Positions 45,806 to 55,971 of a stretch of 64,000 nt of DNA are shown in pieces. Source of the DNA: Chryseobacterium hagamense (GTDB taxonomy: Bacteria; Bacteroidota; Bacteroidia; Flavobacteriales; Weeksellaceae); contig NZ_BJYJ01000019.1 in assembly GCF_007991455.1 (NCBI RefSeq), positions 25,636 through 89,635 on the forward strand, given 5' to 3'. The translations under genes were made by a program, and so were the position numbers. Positions within the stretch are counted from its first letter, which is position 1. Every line of letters begins with the position of its first letter. The notes under the pieces are model-generated. The model was not told where the DNA came from, did no database searches, and saw only the letters and a list, made by a program, of their open reading frames with translations.

Positions 45806-48529
45806 ATGAAAAAACTTGCTCAGCGCATCGCCATGGCTGCCGTCTGTATACTCACAGGCATCAGTGCATCCGGGCAGCTTACTACGGTAAGAATCAACAA
45901 AAACACGACCTATCAGAAAATCACGGGCTTCGGCGGGTTTGTGTGCAGTCCGCAATTCGGGTACAATCACATGACCCCTTCGGAAATCCAGACCTTATGG
46001 GGAGCCGGCAGCCAGGGAGGGTACAACATCATGAGGCTGTACATCCCGGAAGACAGCAGCAACTGGAGCTCGGTTCTGGCCACGGCACAGCTTGCCAAAT
46101 CGATGGGGCTGACGATCTTCGCCAGCCCATGGACCATGCCGGCCGCCTGGAAAACGAATAACAGTGTGAATGCGGTCTATACGGATGCTAATGGCGTACA
46201 GCAGATCGGATATCTGAAAACCGCCAATTACCAGGATTATGCCCTCTACCTCAACAGTTTCGTGACGTATCTCCAAAGCAATGGGGTAACGCTGGATTAT
46301 ATCTCCATCCAGAACGAACCGGATGAGATGGCGCAGTACCAGGGATGCATCTGGACCCCTGCACAGATTGCCAATTTCGTACGCGACTACGGCCAGCTGA
46401 TCAACTGTAAAGTCATTGCTCCTGAAAGCGTGGGCCTGACCGATAATTTTGCCAATGCGATGCTTAATCAGGCTACCATGGATAATTTTGAGGTATACGG
46501 AGGGCATCAATACGGCCTGATGCAGTCTGCCTACAAGCAGTTCCAGAATTATGGCAAAGAAATCTGGCAGACGGAATATCTGATCAACTGGAACCCTTCT
46601 ACAGGAACGCCGCGCGATTTCAGCTGGAACCTGGATGCCTTCAATTTTGCTTCCAGCATTAATAATGCCATGCTCGGTAACGTCAATGCCTGGATCCATT
46701 ACGCAGCCAAACGGTATTATGCGCTGATGGGCGACGGAACCAATGGAACTACCACGGGAGTAATGACGAAGAGAGGTTATATCCTTTCCCATTATGCCAA
46801 GTACACCACGGGGAAAACACGGATCGCGGCAACCTGGGGCGACAACACCGGTGTGCTTCAGGGATCTTCCTATATTTCCCTGGATGGGAACCAGGTCGTG
46901 CTGATGGTGATCAACCCTTCCACGAATGCTTATAATTTAAAAGTGGATCTTCCGTTTTATTCGACTTCAGGAACTCAGGTTCTGACCGATGCGCAGAACA
47001 ATATGGCCACTACACCGGTGACCATGGCGCAGACTTTCCGCCCGGGAGTGACGGTCAATGCTTCCAGCGTGATGACTTTCGTCTTCAACAAAAGCGGCGA
47101 CCGCCCGGTTTCCCAGATGTCCGGAAGCGACATCCGTTACAACAAGATCGAAACCATGACGCCGACCAATTCCGCCTTCGGGACAGGCTACAACATCAGC
47201 AATACCACGGCAACATTCTCCAATGCCAGTCCGCTGCTGAGTACCAACATGACCGCTTCCAACGGATACCTCCAGCTGAACGACCGCTACAACAAAATGG
47301 TGCTTCATGTAAACACTTTTACAACGGCAGGGCAGAGCTATTCTGACAACACCACCCTGTATTATATCAACAGCCAGGGCCTGGTAAAATCGTACAACTA
47401 CGGAAAAATTACTTTTCCAGCAGGAGGCAACTTTGACATCACACTGGATATTTCAAGACAGGTCCTTACCGATGGGTGCAAAGGCATTCTCGGACTCAGG
47501 AATTCCAACTACGGCTCGGTGCTTACCCTGAATCTGGGTGACGTTTATTTCAATATCGGGAACGAAGTGGCCTCTAAATTTACAGGCTCTTATTCAGATG
47601 TCGACAGCAACCTGATGGATGCATTGGAAAACGGGTACTATACCTCAGTTGATTTCAGAAATACCACGGGAACTACCGCCGCCAATAACTGGCAGCCGGT
47701 CAGTGCCAATTCAAACAGTATTTATTATGTGCCGGCTACGGTAACCTCTGCCAATAATAATGTGATCTCCGGAACCGCGGCAGCCAACCTTGTTCTTTCA
47801 GACCAGGGGAAAGATTTCCAGGTGCCGTTTACTTTCAGTGCCACCGCAGCTTACTACACCCGTTCCTTTAACGGATTTGAAACACTGCTCCTGCCTTTCG
47901 CGGCAAATATTCCTTCCGGGGTAAGCGTATACCAGATGATACCGGGTGCTTCAGGAATCAGCTGTACGGCAATTACCAACGGAACCATTCCGGCCAATAC
48001 TCCGGTACTGGTAAATGCCAGCGGAACCGTTACCTTCCAGGGAACCGGAACTGTTTCTACACCGAAAGCCATCACCGTCAACCAGATGAACGGCGTCTAT
48101 AACACCATTAAAGTGCCGGCCAACAGCTATGTCTTACAGACGGTCAGCGGAACCCCGCAATTCTCTAAAGTAGTGGCAGGAAGCGAACCGGTGATCAATC
48201 CTTTCAGAGCGTATCTCACTGAAGAAAATACCTTCACGGTATCGGTACTTCCGTTAAGTTTTACCTCTTTAGCTACAGAAAATCTTCTTGCCGGTAAAAA
48301 TGAACCAAGCCTTTATCCGAGTCCGGCAAAGAATGAAATCTTCATCGACCTCAAAACGTCCGGTACGGCTTCCGTATTTGATGCCAAAGGCAGTCTCATT
48401 ATGAAAGACCAGCCGTTGCGTTCCGGTAAAAACCGCATCGAGATCGGGCATCTTCCTGCAGGGGTGTATCTGGTGGAAATTTCCAAATCCGGAAATAAAT
48501 CCGTTCAGAAAAAGTTTATCAAGCAGTAA
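45806..48529 (+). CDS. GH30 glucuronoxylanase-like enzyme secreted by type IX secretion
   Basis: 907 residues with a signal peptide of about 24 residues ending SASGQ. The GH30 domain (about 25-430) has ITGFGGFVCSP, the acid/base Glu171 in YISIQNEPDE and the nucleophile Glu257 in EIWQTEYLIN; the compact form resembles subfamily 8 glucuronoxylan endoxylanases. Residues about 435-825 form extra beta-rich regions of unknown role, possibly surface binding. A type A sorting domain (about 826-907, PSLYPSPAKNEIFIDL to the SKSGNKSVQKKFIKQ end) marks T9SS export. It is the only enzyme here with that tail and the only clear endo-acting candidate. Confidence 0.9.
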   Translation: MKKLAQRIAMAAVCILTGISASGQLTTVRINKNTTYQKITGFGGFVCSPQFGYNHMTPSEIQTLWGAGSQGGYNIMRLYIPEDSSNWSSVLATAQLAKSMGLTIFASPWTMPAAWKTNNSVNAVYTDANGVQQIGYLKTANYQDYALYLNSFVTYLQSNGVTLDYISIQNEPDEMAQYQGCIWTPAQIANFVRDYGQLINCKVIAPESVGLTDNFANAMLNQATMDNFEVYGGHQYGLMQSAYKQFQNYGKEIWQTEYLINWNPSTGTPRDFSWNLDAFNFASSINNAMLGNVNAWIHYAAKRYYALMGDGTNGTTTGVMTKRGYILSHYAKYTTGKTRIAATWGDNTGVLQGSSYISLDGNQVVLMVINPSTNAYNLKVDLPFYSTSGTQVLTDAQNNMATTPVTMAQTFRPGVTVNASSVMTFVFNKSGDRPVSQMSGSDIRYNKIETMTPTNSAFGTGYNISNTTATFSNASPLLSTNMTASNGYLQLNDRYNKMVLHVNTFTTAGQSYSDNTTLYYINSQGLVKSYNYGKITFPAGGNFDITLDISRQVLTDGCKGILGLRNSNYGSVLTLNLGDVYFNIGNEVASKFTGSYSDVDSNLMDALENGYYTSVDFRNTTGTTAANNWQPVSANSNSIYYVPATVTSANNNVISGTAAANLVLSDQGKDFQVPFTFSATAAYYTRSFNGFETLLLPFAANIPSGVSVYQMIPGASGISCTAITNGTIPANTPVLVNASGTVTFQGTGTVSTPKAITVNQMNGVYNTIKVPANSYVLQTVSGTPQFSKVVAGSEPVINPFRAYLTEENTFTVSVLPLSFTSLATENLLAGKNEPSLYPSPAKNEIFIDLKTSGTASVFDAKGSLIMKDQPLRSGKNRIEIGHLPAGVYLVEISKSGNKSVQKKFIKQ

Positions 48530-48560
48530 TTTTTTTAACCGAGGATTATTTTTTATACTT

Positions 48561-48586
48561 CAAAGCCACCGTTTCGGGTGGCTTTG
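48561..48586. terminator. first terminator hairpin after GH30
   Basis: CAAAGCCACC (48561-48570) pairs perfectly with GGTGGCTTTG (48577-48586), with a 6-base loop and a following T-rich stretch. It lies between convergent genes and could serve both. Confidence 0.75.
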
Positions 48587-48602
48587 TTTGTTGGTACTCA
48601 CA

Positions 48603-48635
48603 CCTCACAGGTTTTCAAAACCTGTGAGGTTTTTT
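48603..48635. terminator. second terminator hairpin, perfect 13-bp stem
   Basis: CCTCACAGGTTTT and AAAACCTGTGAGG (48603-48629) form a perfect inverted repeat around a single C, followed by TTTTTT. Stacked behind the first hairpin, it probably blocks read-through in both directions between GH30 and the S41 protease gene. Confidence 0.75.
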
Positions 48636-48706
48636 ACTTATCTGCAGATGAAGCGTTGTGATTAATTGATAAGAGATGATTTAAATCCGATTTGCTATGT
48701 CCTGAT

Positions 48707-50425
48707 TTACTTCTTCCCGTCAATCACTTCAAGTGCCTTCAAAAGCAGAAGGTCTTCTTTATTCCGGGTGCTTTCGACGGTAGGACGCACCACGATATCC
48801 GGTTTTATGCCGATACGCTGCGTTTCCCCTCCGTCAGGATAATAAATACCCAGCCCTGAAAAAATGATCTTGTTACCATCTGTCAGCTTTATTGAAGTTT
48901 TATTACCATCGGCGCCGGAGGTCTGGCTGCCTACGAAGATTACGTGAGGGACTTTTTTGAAAACCATACCCCACATTTCCTCCGCACTTTGGGTATGTTC
49001 ATTCATAAGAACGACTACCTGTCCTTTATACGGATCAGGATTGTCTTTACCTGCGAATTTATACTCTTTATTCACGATATTGTCTACAAAACAGAATTTA
49101 CCGGGCTGGCTGAAATTGGGCTGGGTTTTTATTCCGTAGACCACAGGCTTGCTGAGTAAATAATCAAACACTTTAAGCAGGGAACCATTGTCGTTGTAGC
49201 CGCGCAGGTCAAAAACCATCCCTTTTGTATTTTTGTACTGTTCCATCAGGGCAGGGATCTCCGATCCTTTTAAAGATGCAAATTCGAAATACACTTTATC
49301 ATCTATGGCGAAACTTGGATTCAGGCGGCTTTCTTTCTCATTGTACGTTAAATAGTTATAGGTTTTTCCTTTGTACACCAGATGAAGATCCGGGATGCCA
49401 TCTTTATCCCATTCTTCATCGAAAATACGCTTTGTGCGCTCTACAGTGGTCCTGAACTTTTCCCCGTTCTTATGAATTCCTTCTACGGCAAAGGTTTCCT
49501 CATCCCCGCTGAAAAGGTAACTGTATGCCTCGCGCAGTTCGACGGATGGATTGGAAAAGGCAAAATACTTTGATTTTTCCTGTATATTTTTAAGAATAGA
49601 TTTACCGTTAATTTTAGTAATCAGGTCACCAACTTCCAGATTGGCTTTTTTCATCTTCGCCTCATCTTTGAGTCCGGTGATAAGCACAGTATCTTCAATC
49701 ATCTGAAAAGTAAAGGGGGAAGACAGCTTCCCGACTACATCATATTGGTAGGTCTTTTCAATTCCGACATGGGTATCCTGCAGCTCAGCAGCCAGCTGCA
49801 TCACTGCCGATTCGTAATCTTTTTCATTATTGATTTTTTTGAATAAGGGAATGTATTTTTTAAGGACATTATCCCAATTATGGTCAAGAAGATATTTATA
49901 AGGATAAAAGTACTCAATGGCATTCCAGACCCTGAAAAGATCCAGCATTTTAACTTCTTTTGAAAAACTTTCATGAACTTTCTCATTGGCACTGCTGAAG
50001 TAGATACCGCTTTCAGCCGTGTTGGAATAAAATGAACCGACATCGGCCGGCTTATTCACCAGATCCAGTAAGCGGGTCTTGGTTTCAGGTGAAATCTTTA
50101 ATTTTTTGATCCATGAAGCGTCGAAATTACGGAGCGTAATGCTGTCACATTCATTATTGTTCCCGGCGATCTTATCAAACTTTTGTTGGTCTGCCTTGCT
50201 CAGCCAGTTTTTAACAAGGCCATCGATTCCTTCTTTCGGACCGGACTTGAAACTTTCCAGCAGGACACCGTCCCAGTCTGTTTTACCCTGCGATATGGCA
50301 GGATGATAATATTTCATGACGCCCCATACCTTTCCCATCTGGTATAGTTCATGGTCGGAAAATGCAGTCAACTGGGCAGACAGGGCAGAAGCCATAAAAA
50401 GTGAAATAAGAACAAGCGATTTCAT
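48707..50425 (-). CDS. S41-family peptidase with PDZ domain
   Basis: 572 residues with a signal peptide ending ALSAQ. A PDZ-like segment (about 240-310, GLKDEAKMKKANLEVGDLIT and KINGKS) precedes the C-terminal-processing-protease domain, with VFDLRGYNDNGS, the nucleophile block NEHTQSAEEMWGM and a downstream lysine in GADGNKTSIKL. Such enzymes are periplasmic or surface proteases of unclear substrate. It is on the opposite strand inside the sugar locus, separated by terminators and repeats, and appears unrelated to it. Confidence 0.88.
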   Translation of the reverse strand: MKSLVLISLFMASALSAQLTAFSDHELYQMGKVWGVMKYYHPAISQGKTDWDGVLLESFKSGPKEGIDGLVKNWLSKADQQKFDKIAGNNNECDSITLRNFDASWIKKLKISPETKTRLLDLVNKPADVGSFYSNTAESGIYFSSANEKVHESFSKEVKMLDLFRVWNAIEYFYPYKYLLDHNWDNVLKKYIPLFKKINNEKDYESAVMQLAAELQDTHVGIEKTYQYDVVGKLSSPFTFQMIEDTVLITGLKDEAKMKKANLEVGDLITKINGKSILKNIQEKSKYFAFSNPSVELREAYSYLFSGDEETFAVEGIHKNGEKFRTTVERTKRIFDEEWDKDGIPDLHLVYKGKTYNYLTYNEKESRLNPSFAIDDKVYFEFASLKGSEIPALMEQYKNTKGMVFDLRGYNDNGSLLKVFDYLLSKPVVYGIKTQPNFSQPGKFCFVDNIVNKEYKFAGKDNPDPYKGQVVVLMNEHTQSAEEMWGMVFKKVPHVIFVGSQTSGADGNKTSIKLTDGNKIIFSGLGIYYPDGGETQRIGIKPDIVVRPTVESTRNKEDLLLLKALEVIDGKK

Positions 50426-51120
50426 AGTTGGATTTGGTTTTTGGTATTCATGAATATTGCTGACAGTTTCATGCGCTTAAATTAGCTGTATTTTGTGAAA
50501 CTGCGATCATTTTTTTTTATTATTTAGAGGAGCGGTGAAATATGAACTTTTAAGCAGATCAACATGTATAAAGATTAAATGGTAAGTTCAGTTTAGGTCT
50601 CAATCAGCAGATAAAAATCAGAAACCGAGTCTGCTTTCTGTTATATATCATAAAACATCAGACCTGATCCTTTAGAAAAGCAGTATTCCATAGGAATACC
50701 ATCGGTGTAGCAGGGGGAAATTTTAATGGGAAACAGCACTCTGTAGGAGTGCCATCTTATCAACCGTTGCAAAAGATCGAACTCCTCCGGAGTTCGGTTG
50801 TTTTTTTCGTTCGTCCTACACCGATACTGCTCTTAAGGAGCAGGTAAGTTAATCGGCAAGGGCATTGTTTACGAATAAGGAACTTTTATTAACCTAGCAA
50901 TCATTCTTATACTTTGCCGTCTGGTAATCCATTAATAAGATCAGCCGGTTTTATTCATATTCTGGCTTTCAGTCATGATCTGATTTTTAAATAGTCCTTA
51001 GGTTTTGCGCATGATTCAAATAAAAGCCTTGCGTCAGAAAACCTGCATGGACGTTTCGAAACCTAGATTATCAAGATGATGATCCTTAAAAATCCGTTCA
51101 TCAACATTATTCTCAAAAAT
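50426..51120. repeat. intergenic region with covarying TAGGA-type palindromes
   Basis: Four short palindromes with different stems lie in order: GTATTCC-ATA-GGAATAC (50683), CACTC-TGTAG-GAGTG (50737), GAACTCC-TCC-GGAGTTC (50779, followed by CGGTTG and seven T) and TGCTC-TTAAG-GAGCA (50828). The last part before the GH3 promoter is AT-rich. No gene is seen. Confidence 0.65.
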
Positions 51121-51164
51121 TAAGTGTTAATTACACATTTATTTAAAAGAGAATCCTATCTTTG
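51121..51164 (+). promoter_or_regulatory. operator-promoter element of GH3-GH51 (shared pentose element)
   Basis: TGTTAATTACACA (51125-51137) fits TGT-N7-ACA with the left flank TTAAG. TATCTTTG (51157-51164), a TAnnTTTG element, begins 19 bases after it, the same spacing as before GH30. The intervening text TTTATTTAAAAGAGAATCC is very close to the GH30 and araB versions. Transcription should start near 51171. Confidence 0.72.
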
Positions 51165-51250
51165 TGCTTCTCACAAAGATTACCACAAAACCTTGATGAA
51201 TTTTAAATGATGAAAAGCATAACGAACGGGTGACCATTGAATATTCATAT

Positions 51251-53890
51251 ATGAAAAAGATAACTTTAGGCATCAGCCTCCTCATCAGTACGGCATCTGC
51301 ATTACCTGCACAGACCGCCGGTACGGAAAAGTTCAGAAATACGAAACTGCCGGTAGAACAGCGGATCGCAGACCTCCTCAGCCTCTTAACGGTAGATGAG
51401 AAAATAGGAATGATGATGGATAATTCCAAAGCCGTTCCAAGGCTTGGCATTCCGGCATACGGCTGGTGGAACGAAGCGCTGCACGGTGTCGCAAGAGCCG
51501 GAACTGCAACCGTTTTTCCGCAGGCCATCGGGCTGGCGGCAAGCTGGGACGTAACGGAACACCTCAGAACCTTTGAAATGATTTCCGATGAAGCGAGAGC
51601 CAAATACAACCGGTCTTTAACCGAAGCCGGGAAGACAGGACGCTACGAAGGGCTGACGTTCTGGACACCCAACATCAACATTTTCAGGGATCCGCGATGG
51701 GGAAGGGGTCAGGAAACCTACGGGGAAGACCCGTTCCTGACGGCCAGCCTGGGTGTAGCAGCGGTAAAAGGGCTGCAGGGTAACGATCCCGATTACTTCA
51801 AAACCCACGCCTGTGCCAAACATTTCGCCGTACACAGCGGCCCGGAATGGAACCGCCATTCCTACAATGCAGAAATTTCGCACCGTGACCTCTATGAAAC
51901 TTATCTTCCTGCATTTAAGGCTTTGGTACAGCAGGGAAATGTCAGGGAAGTGATGTGTGCCTATAACGCTTTCGATGGCCAGCCTTGCTGTGCCAATGAT
52001 TTCTTAGTGAGCGAAATCCTGCGTGGAAAATGGAAATACGACGGAATGGTGGTGTCCGACTGTTGGGCACTGGCCGATTTCTACCAGAAAAAATACCACG
52101 GAACCCATCCGGACGAAAAATCCACGGCCGCCGATGCCCTGAAGCATTCCACCGATCTTGAATGCGGGGATACGTACAACAACCTTAATAAATCCCTTGC
52201 CAGCGGACTCATCACCGAAAAAGACATTGATGCTTCCATGCGAAGGATCCTGAAAGGCTGGTTCGAATTAGGCATGCTTGATCCGAAATCGTCCGTACGC
52301 TGGAACAGCATCCCCTACACGGTGGTTGATTCGGAAGAACACAGGCAGCAGGCACTGAAAATGGCCCGGAAGTCGATCGTACTGATGAAAAATGAGAAAA
52401 ACGTTCTTCCTTTATCTAAAAACATGAAGAAAATTGCGGTGGTGGGACCTAATGCCGATGACGGAATTATGCAGCTGGGCAACTATAACGGGACCCCTTC
52501 TTCGATCGTCACCATCCTGGACGGAATCAGAACCAAGCTTCCCGGTACGGAGATCATTTATGAAAAAGGATGCGAAATTGCAGATCCTTCCGCAAGGACA
52601 TCGCTGTCTAAAAATTTTAAAAGCCAGAAGAAAAACGGGACACCGGGCATGAAAGTGGAATTTTTCAACAATCCTGACTGGAAAGGAACTCCGGTGAATA
52701 CTTCAGTGAACAACTCGGTAATCAATTACAACAGCTTCGGCGGAACGCAGCTGGCGCCGGGCGTTAACCGCGAAAATACGTCGGCTCGGATTTCAGGAAC
52801 ATTTACTGCCACATATACCGGCGAAGTAGTGTTCTCTGCTTTTACATCAGATGTTTATACTTTATTGATCGACGGAAAGGAAATCGCGACCCGCCACGGC
52901 CCTGATGCAAGACACCCGTCGGAATTCCCGGTGCAGATGCAGAAAGGGAAAGAGTACCAGGTGGAGCTCCGCCACAGCCAGAAAGGGAAATATGTGAACA
53001 TCGGATTTGAAGTGTACCGCAAAGATCCGGTGAATTTTGCAGTAGTAAAAGAAAAAGTAAAAGATGCCGACGTGATCGTATTTGCCGGCGGCCTGTCCCC
53101 AAGTCTCGAAGGAGAGGAAATGCTGGTGAATGCCGAAGGATTCCGCGGAGGCGATAAAACCAATATCGAACTGCCGAAGGTTCAGCGCGAACTTTTAGCT
53201 GAATTAAGAAAAACCGGAAAACCCGTTGTCTTCGTTTTGTGTACCGGGAGTGCCCTCGGTCTTGAGCAGGACGAAAAAAATTACGACGCCTTAGTGAATG
53301 CCTGGTACGGCGGACAATCGGGCGGAACAGCCGTCGCCGATGTACTGTTCGGAGATTATAATCCATCCGGAAAGCTTCCGGTTACATTCTATAAAAACAT
53401 CGCACAGCTGGATGATGCCCTTTCTAAAACCGGCAAGCATGAAGGATTTGAAAACTACGATATGCAGGGGAGAACCTACCGCTACATGAAAGAAACACCG
53501 CTGTATCCGTTCGGGCATGGGCTTAGCTATGCCAGCTTTTCTTATGGAAATGCCACATTGAGCAGGAATATGATCGGTGCGAATGAAAACGTAACCGTTT
53601 CAGTTCCCGTAACCAATACTTCCGGAAGAAGCAGCGAAGAAACCGTTGAGGTCTACGTCAGACGGAACAATGATCCGCTGGCTCCGCTAAAAACCCTGCG
53701 GGCATTCCAAAGGATCGCCATACCGTCCAAAACCTCTGCCACCGTTCAGCTGACCCTGTCTCCGGATTCGTTCATGTTCTATGACGAAAAAGCGGATGAC
53801 CTGGTATCCAAACCCGGCGATTACACCATCCTGTATGGGGGAACTTCTGCCAATTCCGGATTAAAAAGCCTTCCGCTCAAAGTAAAATAA
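51251..53890 (+). CDS. GH3 beta-xylosidase-like enzyme with PA14 insert
   Basis: 879 residues from ATG 51251, where the signal peptide MKKITLGISLLISTASALPA-Q starts; an upstream GTG would add seven residues. The GH3 barrel has KTHACAKHFAVHSGPEWNRH and the nucleophile Asp270 in GMVVSDCWALADFY. A PA14 domain (about 460-590, TYTGEVVFSAFTSDVYTLLI) sits within the second alpha/beta domain, and a fibronectin-III-like domain ends the protein. This architecture is common in Bacteroidetes beta-xylosidases. It is followed by GH51 after 66 bases, forming an exo-acting pair under one pentose promoter. Confidence 0.92.
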   Translation: MKKITLGISLLISTASALPAQTAGTEKFRNTKLPVEQRIADLLSLLTVDEKIGMMMDNSKAVPRLGIPAYGWWNEALHGVARAGTATVFPQAIGLAASWDVTEHLRTFEMISDEARAKYNRSLTEAGKTGRYEGLTFWTPNINIFRDPRWGRGQETYGEDPFLTASLGVAAVKGLQGNDPDYFKTHACAKHFAVHSGPEWNRHSYNAEISHRDLYETYLPAFKALVQQGNVREVMCAYNAFDGQPCCANDFLVSEILRGKWKYDGMVVSDCWALADFYQKKYHGTHPDEKSTAADALKHSTDLECGDTYNNLNKSLASGLITEKDIDASMRRILKGWFELGMLDPKSSVRWNSIPYTVVDSEEHRQQALKMARKSIVLMKNEKNVLPLSKNMKKIAVVGPNADDGIMQLGNYNGTPSSIVTILDGIRTKLPGTEIIYEKGCEIADPSARTSLSKNFKSQKKNGTPGMKVEFFNNPDWKGTPVNTSVNNSVINYNSFGGTQLAPGVNRENTSARISGTFTATYTGEVVFSAFTSDVYTLLIDGKEIATRHGPDARHPSEFPVQMQKGKEYQVELRHSQKGKYVNIGFEVYRKDPVNFAVVKEKVKDADVIVFAGGLSPSLEGEEMLVNAEGFRGGDKTNIELPKVQRELLAELRKTGKPVVFVLCTGSALGLEQDEKNYDALVNAWYGGQSGGTAVADVLFGDYNPSGKLPVTFYKNIAQLDDALSKTGKHEGFENYDMQGRTYRYMKETPLYPFGHGLSYASFSYGNATLSRNMIGANENVTVSVPVTNTSGRSSEETVEVYVRRNNDPLAPLKTLRAFQRIAIPSKTSATVQLTLSPDSFMFYDEKADDLVSKPGDYTILYGGTSANSGLKSLPLKVK

Positions 53891-53956
53891 TGATTCACCT
53901 TATCAAATCTCATTGGTTTTAAAGCCTATGAGGTTTAGCTTGATAAAAAGACTTTA

Positions 53957-55936
53957 ATGAAAACAAAAAATATCATCTCAACCGCCGCTATTTTTCTAAC
54001 GGCCGCTTTCTTTTCCGCTCAGTCCCAAAAGTCGAGTTTCAGCCTTGATCTGAACGGTTCTTCTACCGGAATCAAGATCCAGCCTACGATGTATGGGATT
54101 TTCTTCGAGGATATCAACTTTGCAGCGGACGGAGGGCTTTACGCTGAACTGATCAAAAACCGCAGCTTTGAGTTCGACGAACCGTTGACGGGATGGAAGC
54201 AGCCCAATACGAAAACATTATCTCCGAACCTGGATTCCGGGTTTCTGACAATCATAACCGATAAGTCCAAACCTAATAAGAATTACGCAAGAATTACGGT
54301 TTTGAACGACAAAAATTATCTGCTGGAAAACGAGGGATTCAGAGGAATCGGGCTGCACCAGGGTGGTAAATATGATTTAAATTTTAATTTGGAAAACGTT
54401 TCAGGAAACATTTCTGCCGTCAATATAAGTCTTGTCGACGAAAACGGAACGGCGGTTTCTTCAGTTTCTGCCATCATAAAAGGCAGTGGCTGGCAAAAAT
54501 ACAATGCGGTTTTCACTCCTTCCAAAACGATTGAAAAAGCAAAGCTTCAAATCACATTTACCGGGAAAGGCGTGGTGAATATGGATATGATCTCACTGTT
54601 TCCCCAGGATACCTGGAAAGGAAGAAGAGGGGGATTAAGAAAAGATTTAGTGCAGAAATTATATGATTTACAGCCGGGATTTTTACGTTTTCCGGGTGGC
54701 TGTATTGTAGAAGGAAGAACATTGGCAGAACGTTACCAGTGGAAAAAAACAATTGGTAAAGCAGAAGACAGGGAAAACCTGATCAATAAATGGAACAACG
54801 GATTTGCACATCGTCTCACGCCCGATTACTGGCAGTCTTTCGGCCTTGGTTTCTTTGAATATTTCCAGCTTGCAGAGGATTTAGGTGCAGAGCCGCTTCC
54901 GATTTTAAGCTGTGGAATGGCTTGTCAGTTTAATACCGCCGAACTCGTAAAAATGGAAGATTTGGATCCGTATGTTCAGGATGCTTTGGATCTGATTGAA
55001 TTCGCCAACGGCAATTCCGATACAAAATGGGGGAAAATCCGTGCTGAAATGGGGCATCCTCAACCTTTTAATATGAAATTCATCGGGGTTGGAAACGAAC
55101 AGTGGGGAGCAGATTACATCGAACGCTATAAAGTTTTTGAAAAGGCCATTCATTCCAGGTATCCCGCGATTAAAATCATTTCCGGAAGCGGACCGTCTCC
55201 GGACGGCGAATTTTTTGATTATGGCTGGAAAGAACTAAAGAAGCTTAACGCCCAGATCGTGGACGAGCACTACTACAACTCTCCGGAATGGTTCCGGAAA
55301 AATTCAGCGCGGTATGATGCTTACGACCGCAGCGGTCCGAAAGTCTTTGCCGGGGAATACGCTGCCCAGTCTGTGGGTGTGGTAAAGCCTGAAAACAAAA
55401 ACAACTGGGAATGCGCTCTTTCCGAAGCGGCTTTCATGACAGGCCTTGAAAGAAATGCCGATGTAGTTTATATGACTTCCTACGCACCGCTGCTGGCTCA
55501 TGCCGAAGGATGGCAGTGGACGCCCGATCTGATCTGGTTCAATAACCTTACGTCCTATGCAACACCGAACTATTACGTTCAGAAACTCTTTTCCAACAAC
55601 AAAGGAACGGAAGTCCTGAAAATTACAGCTAATGGAAAACCGGTAACCGGACAGGATCAGCTGTATGCCACTGCCGTAAAAGATGCAACAACTCAGGAGA
55701 CCATTATTAAAATAGTCAATACGGATGCCGGAAGCAAATCGGTGACCATCCATCCGGCAAACATGAAATTTGGCAACACATTGACCAAAATTACCCTGAC
55801 GGCACCGCAGCTGTCCGCCGAGAACAGCTTTGAAAATGAACCTATTCAGCCCAAAGAAGAAACACTGAGCCTGAAAAAAGGGAAAATGATGATGGAAATT
55901 CCTGCACATTCTTTGGTGATTTTAAAGATGAAATAA
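53957..55936 (+). CDS. GH51 alpha-L-arabinofuranosidase
   Basis: 659 residues with a signal peptide ending FFSAQ. It releases L-arabinose from arabinoxylan or arabinan oligosaccharides. The N-terminal IQPTMYGIFFEDINFAADGG block, a CBM4-like beta-sandwich (about 90-215), the acid/base Glu381 in GVGNEQWGADY and the nucleophile Glu437 in IVDEHYYNSPEWF are all visible. It ends with the GH51 C-terminal beta domain (PAHSLVILKMK). The product, arabinose, is the substrate of the araA pathway that starts 240 bases downstream. Confidence 0.95.
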   Translation: MKTKNIISTAAIFLTAAFFSAQSQKSSFSLDLNGSSTGIKIQPTMYGIFFEDINFAADGGLYAELIKNRSFEFDEPLTGWKQPNTKTLSPNLDSGFLTIITDKSKPNKNYARITVLNDKNYLLENEGFRGIGLHQGGKYDLNFNLENVSGNISAVNISLVDENGTAVSSVSAIIKGSGWQKYNAVFTPSKTIEKAKLQITFTGKGVVNMDMISLFPQDTWKGRRGGLRKDLVQKLYDLQPGFLRFPGGCIVEGRTLAERYQWKKTIGKAEDRENLINKWNNGFAHRLTPDYWQSFGLGFFEYFQLAEDLGAEPLPILSCGMACQFNTAELVKMEDLDPYVQDALDLIEFANGNSDTKWGKIRAEMGHPQPFNMKFIGVGNEQWGADYIERYKVFEKAIHSRYPAIKIISGSGPSPDGEFFDYGWKELKKLNAQIVDEHYYNSPEWFRKNSARYDAYDRSGPKVFAGEYAAQSVGVVKPENKNNWECALSEAAFMTGLERNADVVYMTSYAPLLAHAEGWQWTPDLIWFNNLTSYATPNYYVQKLFSNNKGTEVLKITANGKPVTGQDQLYATAVKDATTQETIIKIVNTDAGSKSVTIHPANMKFGNTLTKITLTAPQLSAENSFENEPIQPKEETLSLKKGKMMMEIPAHSLVILKMK

Positions 55937-55971
55937 GTTTATTTAATTGATAATCAGTATTTAATAAAAAT

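Noticed and set aside
48603..48635. Insertion sequence end or attachment site
   Set aside because: The perfect inverted repeat ends in a T-run between convergent genes, which is best explained as a terminator. No transposase or target duplication is present.
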